Program-made: the position numbers and the translations under genes | Part shown: in pieces, positions 25,800-34,192 of the stretch | How positions within the stretch are numbered: the stretch's first letter is position 1 | Layout: each line of letters starts with the position of its first letter | From: Microtetraspora glauca | GTDB lineage: Bacteria; Actinomycetota; Actinomycetes; Streptosporangiales; Streptosporangiaceae | Reading direction: 5' to 3' | Assembly (NCBI GenBank): GCA_001570385.1 | Contig: BBYL01000024.1 | Span: 1-64,000, forward strand | DNA: 64,000 nucleotides | Notes under the pieces: model-generated | Databases searched by the model: none | What the model was told of the DNA's origin: nothing | The model's input: the letters and a program-made list of their open reading frames with translations, nothing else

Positions 25800-27185
25800 C
25801 TACTCCGTTGAGATGAAGACGTTCTTGGTCTCGGTGAAGGCGGCGAGGGCGTCAGGGCCGAGCTCCCGGCCCAGGCCCGACTGTTTGAACCCGCCGAACG
25901 GGGTCCAGTAGCGGACGCTCGAATGCGAGTTGACCGACAGGTTCCCCGCCTCGACCGCGCGCGCCATCCGCAGCGCCCGCCCGACGTTCCCGGTCCAGAT
26001 CGACCCGCTCAGCCCGTACGGCGTGGCGTTGGCGAGGCGCACGGCGTGCTCCTCGCCGTCGAAGGGGATCGCCGTCACGACCGGCCCGAAGATCTCCTCC
26101 TCGTAGGCCCGGCGGAACTCCGGATCCCCCGTACGGGACAGGGGGTCGAACCCGGGCGGTGCGGCGAGGACCGTCGGCGCGAACCAGTAGCCGGGCCCGT
26201 CAGGGCAGGCGCCCCGCGCGTACGGCGTCACCTCGGGCCCGGTGAACGACGCGACGCGGGCGAGGTGCTCGGCGCTGACCAGCGGCCCCATCTGGGTGGC
26301 GGGGTCGAGCGGGTCTCCGACCCGCACCTCCCGTACGGCTCGGGCCAGCCGGTCCAGGAACTCGTCGTAGATCTCGCGTTGCACGAGCAGGCGGGAGCGG
26401 GCGCAGCAGTCCTGCCCCGAGTTGTCGAAGACGGCCATCGGCGCGGAGGCGACGGCCCGGTCCAGGTCGGCGTCGGCGAAGACGATGTTCGCGCTCTTGC
26501 CGCCGAGCTCCAGCGTGACCCGCTTCACCCGCGCGGCGGCCTTGGCGCCGATGAGCCTGCCGACCTCGGTCGAACCGGTGAAGACGATCTTCGCGACGTC
26601 CGGATGCTCGACCAGCCGGGATCCAGCGACCTCCCCTGCCCCAGGCAGGACCTGGAGCACCCCCTCGGGGAGGCCGGCGTCGAGGGCCAGCTCGGCCAGT
26701 CGCAGTGCCGTCAGCGGGGTCCACTCGGCGGGTTTCACGATGACCGCGTTCCCGGCCGCGAGCGCGGGCGCGACGCCCCACGTCATGATCACCATGGGGA
26801 AGTTCCACGGCACGATCACCCCCACGACGCCCAGCGGCTCCTGGAAGGTGACGTCCACGCCGCCGGGGACGGGGATCTGCTTCCCGTGGTCGCGCTCGGG
26901 CGCCCCGGCGTAGAAGTCGAGCACGTCGCGGACGTTCCCGGCCTCCCAGCGGGCGTTGCCGATCGTGTGCCCGGCGCCCGCGACCTCCAGCAGGGCCAGT
27001 TCCTCGGCGTGGTCGTCCACCACCTGGGCGAACCGTCGCAGCAGCCGGGCCCGGTCGCCCGGAGCGGTGGCCCGCCAGGCCGCGAACGCTGCCCTGGCAC
27101 GCTCCACCGCGCGATCGACCTCGGCCGCGTCGGCCGGTTCGACCTCGGCGATGACGTCCTCGGTCGCCGGATTGATGATCTTCAC
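25800..27185 (-). CDS. Aldehyde dehydrogenase (PuuC-like candidate)
   Basis: A 461-residue NAD(P)-dependent aldehyde dehydrogenase with PWNFP, general base Glu226 (LELGGKS) and nucleophile Cys260 (NSGQDCCAR). In this operon the expected substrate is gamma-glutamyl-gamma-aminobutyraldehyde, oxidised to gamma-glutamyl-GABA. Its ATG overlaps the stop of the glutamine-synthetase-family gene. Other aldehydes cannot be excluded from sequence. Confidence 0.92.
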   Translation of the reverse strand: MKIINPATEDVIAEVEPADAAEVDRAVERARAAFAAWRATAPGDRARLLRRFAQVVDDHAEELALLEVAGAGHTIGNARWEAGNVRDVLDFYAGAPERDHGKQIPVPGGVDVTFQEPLGVVGVIVPWNFPMVIMTWGVAPALAAGNAVIVKPAEWTPLTALRLAELALDAGLPEGVLQVLPGAGEVAGSRLVEHPDVAKIVFTGSTEVGRLIGAKAAARVKRVTLELGGKSANIVFADADLDRAVASAPMAVFDNSGQDCCARSRLLVQREIYDEFLDRLARAVREVRVGDPLDPATQMGPLVSAEHLARVASFTGPEVTPYARGACPDGPGYWFAPTVLAAPPGFDPLSRTGDPEFRRAYEEEIFGPVVTAIPFDGEEHAVRLANATPYGLSGSIWTGNVGRALRMARAVEAGNLSVNSHSSVRYWTPFGGFKQSGLGRELGPDALAAFTETKNVFISTE

Positions 27186-28528
27186 AGTCGTTCGAACCCC
27201 CGGAAGAGCTCCCAGTCCGTGACGGCCGCGTCGAAGGCGGCGATCTCGACCCTGGCGTTGTTGGCGTAGTGATCCACGACGTCCTTCCCGAAGGACTCCT
27301 CGGCGAGGGCCGAGTTCTCCCAGAGGGAAAGCGCGTCACGCAGCGTGCTCGGCACCGTCTCGGCCCCCGACGTGTACGCGTTGCCGCCATAGGGCTCGTC
27401 GAGGGGCAGTTCGTTCTCGATGCCGCGCAGCCCGGCGGCGATCAGGGCGGCCACCGCGAGGTAGGGGTTGACGTCGCCGCCGGGCACCCGGTTCTCGATG
27501 CGCAGGGAGGGGCCGTGCCCGACCAGGCGCAGCGAGCAGGTGCGGTTGTCGATGCCCCATTTCACGGCGGTCGGGGCGAAGCTGCCCGGGACGAACCGCT
27601 TGTAGGAGTTGATGTTCGGCGCGTAGAAGAGCGTCAGGTCCCGCATCGCGGCGAGCTGGCCCGCGATGAAGTGCTCCCCGATCTTCGACAGCCCGTACTG
27701 CTCCCGCCCCGCCATCACCGGGACGCCGTCGGCGTCGCGCAGCGAGATGTGGATGTGGCAGGAGTTCCCCTCACGCTGGTTCGGCTTGGCCATGAACGTG
27801 ATCGACCTGCCCTCCTGGGCGGCGATCTCCTTGGCGCCGTTCTTGTAGAACACGTGGTTGTCGCACGTCGTCAGTGCGTCGGTGAACCGGAAGGCGATCT
27901 CGTGCTGCCCGAGGTTGCACTCGCCCTTCGCCGACTCGACGTACAGCCCGGCGCCCTCCATGCCGAGCCGGATCTTCCGGAGGAGCGGCTCGATCCTGGC
28001 CGTGCCGAGCAGTGAGTAGTCCACGTTGTAGACGTTGGCCGGGGAGAGATCGCGGTAGCCGCGCTGCCATGCCTGCTCGTAGGTGTCGTTGTAGACGCAG
28101 AACTCCAGCTCGGTGCCGACGAAGGCGGTCCAGCCGTACGCCGCGAGCCGGTCGATCTGCCTCCTGAGGATCTGCCGGGGAGAGGGCACGACGTCCGAGC
28201 CGTCCTCCCAGACAAGGTCGGCGAGGAGGAGGACCGTTCCCTCCTGCCACGGCACCCTGCGCAGGGTCGAGAGGTCGGGCCTCATCACGAAGTCGCCGTA
28301 TCCCCGGTCCCAGGAGGACATCGCGTACCCGTCCACGGTGTTCATGTCGACGTCCACGGCGAGCAGGTAGTTGCACCCCTCGGCGGCGTGTTCGAGCACC
28401 TCGTCGAGGAAGTATCTGGCGGCCAGCCGCTTGCCCTGCAACCGGCCCTGCATGTCCGTGATCCCCAGCAGGACGGTGTCAACCCGGCCCGCCTCGATTT
28501 CCGCGCGAAGCTGCTCGACGGTCAGCAC
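27182..28528 (-). CDS. Glutamine-synthetase-family ligase (gamma-glutamylpolyamine synthetase-like)
   Basis: About 448 residues of the GS fold with the N-terminal beta-grasp (VDTVLLGITDMQGRLQGKR) and catalytic domain containing GTELEFCVY, SAKGECNLGQHEIAFR, NQREGNSCHIHISL and NRTCSLRLVGHG. It departs from true glutamine synthetase and resembles PuuA/GlnA3-type enzymes that glutamylate putrescine or other polyamines. The GTG at 28528 is chosen because GAGGAGG lies just upstream and the longer N-terminus reads unlike the family. First gene of a tight operon with the aldehyde dehydrogenase and SDR, divergent from a GntR regulator. Confidence 0.87.
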   Translation of the reverse strand: MLTVEQLRAEIEAGRVDTVLLGITDMQGRLQGKRLAARYFLDEVLEHAAEGCNYLLAVDVDMNTVDGYAMSSWDRGYGDFVMRPDLSTLRRVPWQEGTVLLLADLVWEDGSDVVPSPRQILRRQIDRLAAYGWTAFVGTELEFCVYNDTYEQAWQRGYRDLSPANVYNVDYSLLGTARIEPLLRKIRLGMEGAGLYVESAKGECNLGQHEIAFRFTDALTTCDNHVFYKNGAKEIAAQEGRSITFMAKPNQREGNSCHIHISLRDADGVPVMAGREQYGLSKIGEHFIAGQLAAMRDLTLFYAPNINSYKRFVPGSFAPTAVKWGIDNRTCSLRLVGHGPSLRIENRVPGGDVNPYLAVAALIAAGLRGIENELPLDEPYGGNAYTSGAETVPSTLRDALSLWENSALAEESFGKDVVDHYANNARVEIAAFDAAVTDWELFRGFERL

Positions 28529-28551
28529 ACCGCCTCCTCGGGGCGTCAAAA

Positions 28552-28565
28552 GTCTGGAAACAGAC
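28552..28565. promoter_or_regulatory. Putative GntR/FCD operator
   Basis: GTCTG-GAAA-CAGAC is a perfect 5-bp inverted repeat 24 bases upstream of the GS-family start. FCD-type GntR regulators bind short palindromes of the TGGTCTG...CAGACC kind. It lies between the divergent operon and the GntR gene, so it is the best candidate site, inferred only. Confidence 0.5.
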
Positions 28566-28832
28566 CAATGGATGGATGCAAGCATTCGGCCCGGCCCCGC
28601 GTCAACCATGACCGTGAGCTAATCTCGGGCCAAAACGCCCTGTGAGGACGAGACGGGGACGGACCAGCGGGCGTGTCCTGCGGATCTCACCGCCGGGACG
28701 CGTACGCCGGGGCGGCCGCACGGGGTGGGACGCCTGGGTGAGATACCCGGGAGAGCCGCACCGGAACGAGCAGGTGACGACGCGCACGTGACCGAGCGGA
28801 TGACCGAGCAGGTGACAAGGGAGGGAGCCGCA

Positions 28833-29591
28833 GTGGACGCGCCCCGAGCCCGCGCGAGCGCGGTGCGCGCGGTGAGCGCCCCGCTGCTTCCGCTGCTCCG
28901 CCCGGTCAGGTCGGGAAACGCCTTCGAGGAGACCGTCGAGCGGCTCCTGCAGGCGATCAAGCTCGGGGTCGTCGCCCACGGTGAGAAGCTGCCCCCCGAA
29001 CGCGAGCTCGCCGCCCAGCTCGGCATCAGCAGGGTGACCCTCCGGGAGGCGATCCGCGCGTTGCAGGACGCCGGATTCCTCGACGTACGGCGCGGCCGGT
29101 ACGGCGGCGCGTTCGTCGTCTACGAGCCGCCGCGCCCGGGGCAGGGCGACCTGCGCAGGGCGGTCAAGGCGATGGGTCAAGGCGGCCTGGAGGACGCCCT
29201 GACCTTCCGGATGGCGGTCGAATGCGGCGCGGCCGAGGTCCTGGCGAGCGCGGAGCTGACGGCCGCGCAGCGCGGGACGCTCACCCGCCGCCTGGAGGAG
29301 GTGAACGAGGCCGCTCCCGCCGACTACCGGCGCCTGGACACGGCCTTCCATCTGTCGATCGCCGAGCTGACGGGCTCGCCGCTGCTCGCCGCCGCCTGCG
29401 CGGACGCGCGGCTGCGGGTGACCGACCTGCTCAACGCCATCCCCGTGCTGGGGCCCAACATCGAGCACGCCTCCGTCCAGCACGCCGCCATCGTGGCCGC
29501 GATCCTCGCCCGCGACCCCGACGCGGCGCGCCGGGCGGTCGCCGAACATCTCGAGGGAACGGCGGCGTTGCTGCGGGGCTTCCTCTCCTGA
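28833..29591 (+). CDS. GntR-family regulator with FCD effector domain
   Basis: About 252 residues. The N-terminal GntR winged helix has LPPERELAAQLGISRVTLRE and the wing RRGRYGGAFV; the C-terminal FCD all-helical domain has metal-ligand-type residues in DTAFHLSIAELTG and the later His residues near EHASVQHAAI and EHLEGT. FCD regulators sense small acids or amine catabolites. The frame is open to 28725; I start at GTG 28833 where GGGAGG is well placed. Divergent from the putrescine-like operon, which it probably represses. Confidence 0.85.
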   Translation: MDAPRARASAVRAVSAPLLPLLRPVRSGNAFEETVERLLQAIKLGVVAHGEKLPPERELAAQLGISRVTLREAIRALQDAGFLDVRRGRYGGAFVVYEPPRPGQGDLRRAVKAMGQGGLEDALTFRMAVECGAAEVLASAELTAAQRGTLTRRLEEVNEAAPADYRRLDTAFHLSIAELTGSPLLAAACADARLRVTDLLNAIPVLGPNIEHASVQHAAIVAAILARDPDAARRAVAEHLEGTAALLRGFLS

Positions 29592-29752
29592 CGAAACCTG
29601 ACCGGCCCGGCCTCGCGCGTACCTACGCGCGTAGGCGCGCAGGAGGACATCCCCGCCGAATCCTGACAAGAGATGTTGAGGGGTGCCACAGCCCCGCTGA
29701 AATGTTCCTATGGAGGTATGAGCGATGATCTCGGCAAGCGGGAGCACTGCTG

Positions 29753-30481
29753 ATGGCCCAATCGCCCGACCCCCGCGAAGCTGACACCGACGAACCCCTA
29801 CTGATCAGGCTGCTCACCATCTACGACAGCCTCCTGGCCCGGATCGATCACCGGTATGGCGAAGGCAGCGAGCGCGGCCGGATCGTGCTCGTCGCCGTGG
29901 TGGCCGCGGTGGTCCTGGCCGCCCTCGCCTTCGTGATCGCTGTGCTGTGGGTGGTGATCGCGATCGGCGTAGCCCTCGTGGGAGCCGCCACAGGCGCCGC
30001 CGCCGAAGGGGTGGACGCGGCGACCTCCTCGCAGTTCATGGACGTCATCACCAAGCCGGTCCATGCCTATCTCACTGAGCACGCCGCAGGTCTTCCCATC
30101 ACCGCCGAGGCGCTGTGGAAGGCATGGGCGGTGACCGGGGTGGGCCTGTGGCTGCTCGGCCTGTTCCGGTCCTGGGGCGTGCGCCTGGCCTGGACCTTGT
30201 ACGGCGCGAGCACCGTGGCGATGGTCTACGCCGAAAGCCCCGCGGCCGGCCAGGCCCTGGCGGCAGGGGTGGCCGTGCTGGCGTGGGCGGTGGTGTCACT
30301 GCCGGTCTTCGCCGGGATCGGCCGCCGCTCCCGCACGCTGATCAATCTGCCCGCCCCCGTCACATCGGGCGAGACCGCCGTCGCCCTGGTGCGCGAGCAG
30401 GTCGCCGAGATGCGGGAACGGCTCAACCGGCTGGAGGTGGCCTCCGACGAGTTGTCGGCCCGCCGCACGCACGAGGAGTGA
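29753..30481 (+). CDS. Unrecognised membrane protein with C-terminal coiled coil
   Basis: A 242-residue protein: a soluble N-terminus, a long hydrophobic stretch at residues 43-85 (IVLVAVVAAVVLAALAFVI onward), two more helices near 120-140 and 150-195, and a charged C-terminal helix (EQVAEMRERLNRLEVASDEL) that looks coiled-coil. I cannot assign a family. The layout resembles small accessory membrane proteins of actinobacterial integrative elements, but no integration or transfer gene is nearby. A chimeric remnant follows it. Confidence 0.6.
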   Translation: MAQSPDPREADTDEPLLIRLLTIYDSLLARIDHRYGEGSERGRIVLVAVVAAVVLAALAFVIAVLWVVIAIGVALVGAATGAAAEGVDAATSSQFMDVITKPVHAYLTEHAAGLPITAEALWKAWAVTGVGLWLLGLFRSWGVRLAWTLYGASTVAMVYAESPAAGQALAAGVAVLAWAVVSLPVFAGIGRRSRTLINLPAPVTSGETAVALVREQVAEMRERLNRLEVASDELSARRTHEE

Positions 30482-30536
30482 GGCTGCTCGTCAGAGCGAA
30501 ATCGGCGCATCGCGCGTCGCCACGTGACCTCAAGCG

Positions 30537-31055
30537 GTGCCTGCCGCCGTTCGACCCGTAGGCGGGCAGCCCAGTCGGCGGTATTTGCCGGCGCGATGGG
30601 CCGAGCAGGTCCGCGCGGGCGTCGTGCGGCAGCCGTACGGCGACGCGGCCTTCTCCCCCATCCACGAGCGGGACGTCGCAGCCGTCGCGGTGCGCGCGCT
30701 GCTCGCCCCCGGCGACCGGGTGCTCGGGCTCACCGCGTGGCAGGCGGTCTTCGAGCATGCCCGCATCGGCCGCGACAGCCGGGTGCTGATCAATCTGGTG
30801 GCCGACGTGCCCGCCTCGGTGACGCGGCTGGCCAAGGAGTTCGTCTCGATCACCCAGCCCATCGAGCATCCGCGCGCCGTCCAGTTCGTGGCCCGCAACG
30901 ACCCGGGCCAGCTGGCCGAGCTCGTGGCGCTGATCGACAAGGGCGTGGTCCACGTCAAGGCGGACGTTCGCCCGCTGGAGTCCCTGGCAGACCTGCACCG
31001 GGCCGCCGAGCGCGGCCTTATCCGCGGAAAGGCCATAGTGGAGGTGGAGGCGTGA
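30537..31055 (+). pseudogene. Chimeric remnant: epimerase fragment joined to medium-chain dehydrogenase C-terminus
   Basis: A 172-residue open frame that reads as parts of two enzymes. Residues 20-60 (PARWAEQVRAGVVRQPYGDA, then HERDVAAVAVRALL) match the tail of an NmrA/epimerase-like NAD(P)-binding protein. From about residue 65 it switches to a zinc-type alcohol dehydrogenase/quinone oxidoreductase: TAWQAVFEHARIGRDSRVLI, then directly to the far C-terminus (DPGQLAELVALIDKGVVHVK, ERGLIRGKAIVEV). The roughly 100-residue nucleotide-binding core, with its GAAGGVG-type loop, is missing. The frame is intact, but neither enzyme could function. Interpreted as a deletion-fused pseudogene. Confidence 0.7.
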
Positions 31056-31181
31056 TCAAGATTGGCATCGTCGTCCTACGGCCGACGCCGACAACGCCGC
31101 GAGGTGGCGCCTCGGGCGACGCGACGGGGCAAAGATTGACGAAGGGGCACTAGCATCACGGGCGGGGACGGGGACTTCCAC

Positions 31182-31970
31182 ATGGCTGACTGGTTTCACG
31201 AGAGCGTGGTCGAGACCCACCGCCTGCCGCTGTTCTGCTTCTTCGTGGCGCTGATCGTGGCCTTCGTGTTCACACGCATCAACGTCCGGCTGATCAGGTC
31301 GCGGGTACGGTGGTTCGGCAACGTCAGCGTCGGTGAGATGCACATCCACCACGTCGTGTTCGGCGTGATCCTCATGCTGCTCGGCGGCGTCGCGAGCCTG
31401 ATCGTGTCGGGCATCTCCACCGGCTGGTACGCCTTCACCGCGGCGGTGTTCGGGGTGGGGTCCGCCCTCGTGCTGGACGAGTTCGCCCTGATCCTGCACG
31501 TCAGGGACGTCTACTGGTCACAGGAGGGCCGCACCTCCGTCGACGCGGTCTTCGTGGCGGTCGCCGCGACGGGCCTGCTGCTGCTCGGCCTGCGCCCGCT
31601 CGGCTGGGGAGAGTCCGACGGCACGCCGGAGGGCAGATGGCTCGCGGCCGGCTTCCTCATGGTGAACCTCCTCTTCGCGGTGACCACGCTGCTCAAGGGC
31701 AAGATCTGGAGCGGTCTGCTCGGACTCTTCCTGCCGCCGGTCGTCTACGTCGGCGCGGTACGGCTGGCCCGGCCCGGCTCGCCCTGGGCCCGCTGGTTCT
31801 ACGCCGAAAGCGCCAGGCGGCCCAAGCCCAGGCGGATGGCGCGAGCCGTACACCGGGAGGAGCGGTGGCGGCGGCCGGCCATCCGGATGAAGATCGCTTT
31901 CCAGGAGTTCGTCTCCGGCCGGCACGACCTGCCGGCTCCGCACCGGAACTCCCGCCGCCGCCAGGGGTAG
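31182..31970 (+). CDS. Conserved actinobacterial integral membrane protein with HIHH motif
   Basis: A 262-residue protein with about six hydrophobic helices and a basic C-terminal tail (RRPKPRRMARAVHREERWRR). Histidine-rich GEMHIHHVVFGVILMLLGG near residue 50 and acidic LVLDEFALILHVRDVYW near residue 105 are potential metal-binding or catalytic residues on neighbouring helices. I recall similar unnamed membrane proteins in actinobacteria, but no function. Not obviously linked to the flanking genes. Confidence 0.7.
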   Translation: MADWFHESVVETHRLPLFCFFVALIVAFVFTRINVRLIRSRVRWFGNVSVGEMHIHHVVFGVILMLLGGVASLIVSGISTGWYAFTAAVFGVGSALVLDEFALILHVRDVYWSQEGRTSVDAVFVAVAATGLLLLGLRPLGWGESDGTPEGRWLAAGFLMVNLLFAVTTLLKGKIWSGLLGLFLPPVVYVGAVRLARPGSPWARWFYAESARRPKPRRMARAVHREERWRRPAIRMKIAFQEFVSGRHDLPAPHRNSRRRQG

Positions 31971-32031
31971 CCGCGCGCTCCGTTCCGCCGTCATGGGGTG
32001 GTGGGCGACAGGTCCAGGCGCCTGTCTCCGC

Positions 32032-34020
32032 TCACCGAGTACGAGAACGCCGGAGGGCGGTGGCGAGAGCGTCGAGGTGCTCCGTGACCGGGCCCAAGGT
32101 GAGCAGGCCGCTGCCCGCTCCGGCCAGCTCCGCCGCCGCGGGGATGAGCTCGTTGTGCGCGAGTTCCATCGTCTCCCGGTCGCCGACGGCGATGGCCGCG
32201 CGCCCGGCGAGGCACCACAGGGCCTCGAAGAGAAGGTCGCGGGGCGGGGCCGGGACCTCGCGCAGCGCCGCCGCGGCATCGCCGCGCCGGTCGTCGGCCA
32301 GCAGCACCAGGGGGCGGGCCCAGGGCTCGTACGGCCCCCAGTCGGTGCCCTCGTCGGCCTGGACGGGCAGCGCGTGCCGTACCCGGAGGCACAGCAGGGC
32401 GAGCGGGAGCAGGCCGTGCTCCAGCCCGGGCATGCCTGCGCCGTCCAGCCGTGCGGCGGCACTCCGGTAGGCCGCCTCCATCTCATCCATCGGCGCCCGC
32501 CCGTCGGCCGCGAGCCGCAGCGCCCGGTACCACTCGGTGAACACGCCGGTGAGCGGCAGTTCGTGGCGCTCGGCCAGGCGGTCCGCGGCGGCCGCGTGAT
32601 GGTCGGCTCCGGGGAAGTCGGCGAGCGCGCCGCGGGCCTGGAGGCGGATGAGGTGCCCGAGGATCTCATACGTCGCCAGGCCGTTCCGGGCGGACAGGGC
32701 GACCAGTTCGGCGCCGATCGCGTCCCGGCGTGCGGCCAGCCCCGCGCGGTGGAAGGTCTGCATGAAGGTGCCGTTGAGGGCGAACGCCAGCAGTGCGGGA
32801 TCGTCCAGATGCCGGGCGATCTGCTCCGCCTGCCGAGCCGCCCGCGGTCCGTGCGCCGAGCTGGTGCCGCGTGATTCCAGGGCGATCGTGGCCAGCAGCC
32901 GGGCCCGCGCGGCCGCATGCTCGCCGGTCGGGAGAGCGGCCAGAGTACGCTCGGCGGCCGCGACCACCCGCATGGCCTGCTCCGGGTCGTCGACGCGGGT
33001 CCAGATCGCCGGGACGTCGTAGGCGCCGATCACGCGGGCGGTCAGTTCCGTGTCGCCCAGCTCTTCCGCCGCCGCGATGGCCGCCACGCGGTGCTCGCGG
33101 GCCGCTTCGAGTCCGCCGCCGCCGGTCACCGCGAGACCGCGCAGCAGGCCCACCGTCGACTCCAGCCTGGCCCGGGCGCCGGACGCCACGGTGCGGTCGT
33201 AGGCGGCGGCCGCCCGCGCCCACACCCGCCCCGCCGCTTCACCGGGCCGAGGGACGGGGTCGAGGTGCTCGGCGTGGTGGAGGATGTCCGCCTCCAGGCG
33301 GCGCAGCCGCGGGTCCGGATCCACGCCAAGCTGCTCGACGAGGAGCGTTCGTGCCCGGCGCAGCACCGCGAGCGCGTCACCCTGGCGGCCGGTGCGGTAC
33401 AGCGCGAGGGCGAGCAGCCGCCAGGCGTCCTCCCGCCAGGGGTGCTCGGCCACGTGCGCGTCCAGATCCGGCACCGCCTCGGCGGCACGTCCCAGGGCCA
33501 TCCGGGCCTCGGCCCGGCGCTCCACGGCGTGCAGCCGTAGCTCGCCCAGGCGGGAACGCTCCGCGCGGGCCCAGGTCTCCTCGGTGAACTCGGCGTAGGC
33601 GGGGCCGCGCCACCATGCCAGCGCCTCCTCCAGCAGGGCGAGCCCGTCCTCGGGCGGCAGCGTCGCGGCCGCGGTCACCGCCTTCTCGAAGCGCCAGGCG
33701 TCCACCGCGCCCGGCTCGGCGCGCAGCGCGTATCCGGGGCCCTCGGTGACGAGCAGCCGGGCAGCGGCGCGAGGCGGGCGCGCGGGTTCCAGGGCACGGC
33801 GCAGCGCGGCCACGAAGGTACGGACCGCGCCCACCGCCCCGGGCGGCGGGTCGTCCCACAGGTCCTCGACCAGGCCGGTGACCGGGACGACGCGGCGGCG
33901 GGCGACGATCAGCCGGGCCAGCACCGCGCGGTGCCGCGGACCCTTCAACGCGATCGCGCCCCCGGCGGCGTCCCAGGCCACCACCGGCCCCAGCACCCCG
34001 AACGCGACCTGTGCCTGCAC
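32032..34020 (-). CDS. SARP (BTAD) transcriptional regulator with C-terminal helical repeats
   Basis: A 662-residue AfsR/SARP-family regulator. Residues 1-95 form the OmpR-like winged helix (LKGPRHRAVLARLIVARRRV and LVEDLWDDPPP); residues 100-245 are the bacterial transcriptional activation domain (AYAEFTEETWARAERSRL and HPWREDAWRLLALALYRTGR). There is no NB-ARC ATPase; the rest is Ala/Leu-rich helical repeats resembling TPRs. SARPs bind direct repeats near -35 elements, often for secondary metabolism. No biosynthetic cluster is visible; the divergent hydrolase and its repeat-bearing promoter are the nearest candidate targets. Confidence 0.88.
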   Translation of the reverse strand: MQAQVAFGVLGPVVAWDAAGGAIALKGPRHRAVLARLIVARRRVVPVTGLVEDLWDDPPPGAVGAVRTFVAALRRALEPARPPRAAARLLVTEGPGYALRAEPGAVDAWRFEKAVTAAATLPPEDGLALLEEALAWWRGPAYAEFTEETWARAERSRLGELRLHAVERRAEARMALGRAAEAVPDLDAHVAEHPWREDAWRLLALALYRTGRQGDALAVLRRARTLLVEQLGVDPDPRLRRLEADILHHAEHLDPVPRPGEAAGRVWARAAAAYDRTVASGARARLESTVGLLRGLAVTGGGGLEAAREHRVAAIAAAEELGDTELTARVIGAYDVPAIWTRVDDPEQAMRVVAAAERTLAALPTGEHAAARARLLATIALESRGTSSAHGPRAARQAEQIARHLDDPALLAFALNGTFMQTFHRAGLAARRDAIGAELVALSARNGLATYEILGHLIRLQARGALADFPGADHHAAAADRLAERHELPLTGVFTEWYRALRLAADGRAPMDEMEAAYRSAAARLDGAGMPGLEHGLLPLALLCLRVRHALPVQADEGTDWGPYEPWARPLVLLADDRRGDAAAALREVPAPPRDLLFEALWCLAGRAAIAVGDRETMELAHNELIPAAAELAGAGSGLLTLGPVTEHLDALATALRRSRTR

Positions 34021-34112
34021 CCCTGACCACCTTTTCCGGGGACATCGCCCCTGGTCACGCTAGCGCGCTCATCGGATGCTCATTCGCGCCCGGCAGCCTT
34101 GAGGACACCCGG

Positions 34113-34177
34113 TCACCTACCGGGCTCACCTACCGAAGTCCTCATCGACGTCGCCCACTCATCGAAGTCATCTACCG
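34113..34177. promoter_or_regulatory. Direct repeats in the SARP-hydrolase divergent region
   Basis: TCACCTACCG occurs at 34113 and again at 34126, 13 bases apart, with a close copy TCATCTACCG at 34168. CTCATCGA(C/A)GTC occurs at 34141 and 34158. Repeats spaced by about one helical turn plus are what SARP proteins bind. Assignment to this SARP is inference. Confidence 0.5.
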
Positions 34178-34192
34178 AAAGAGATGGAAACC

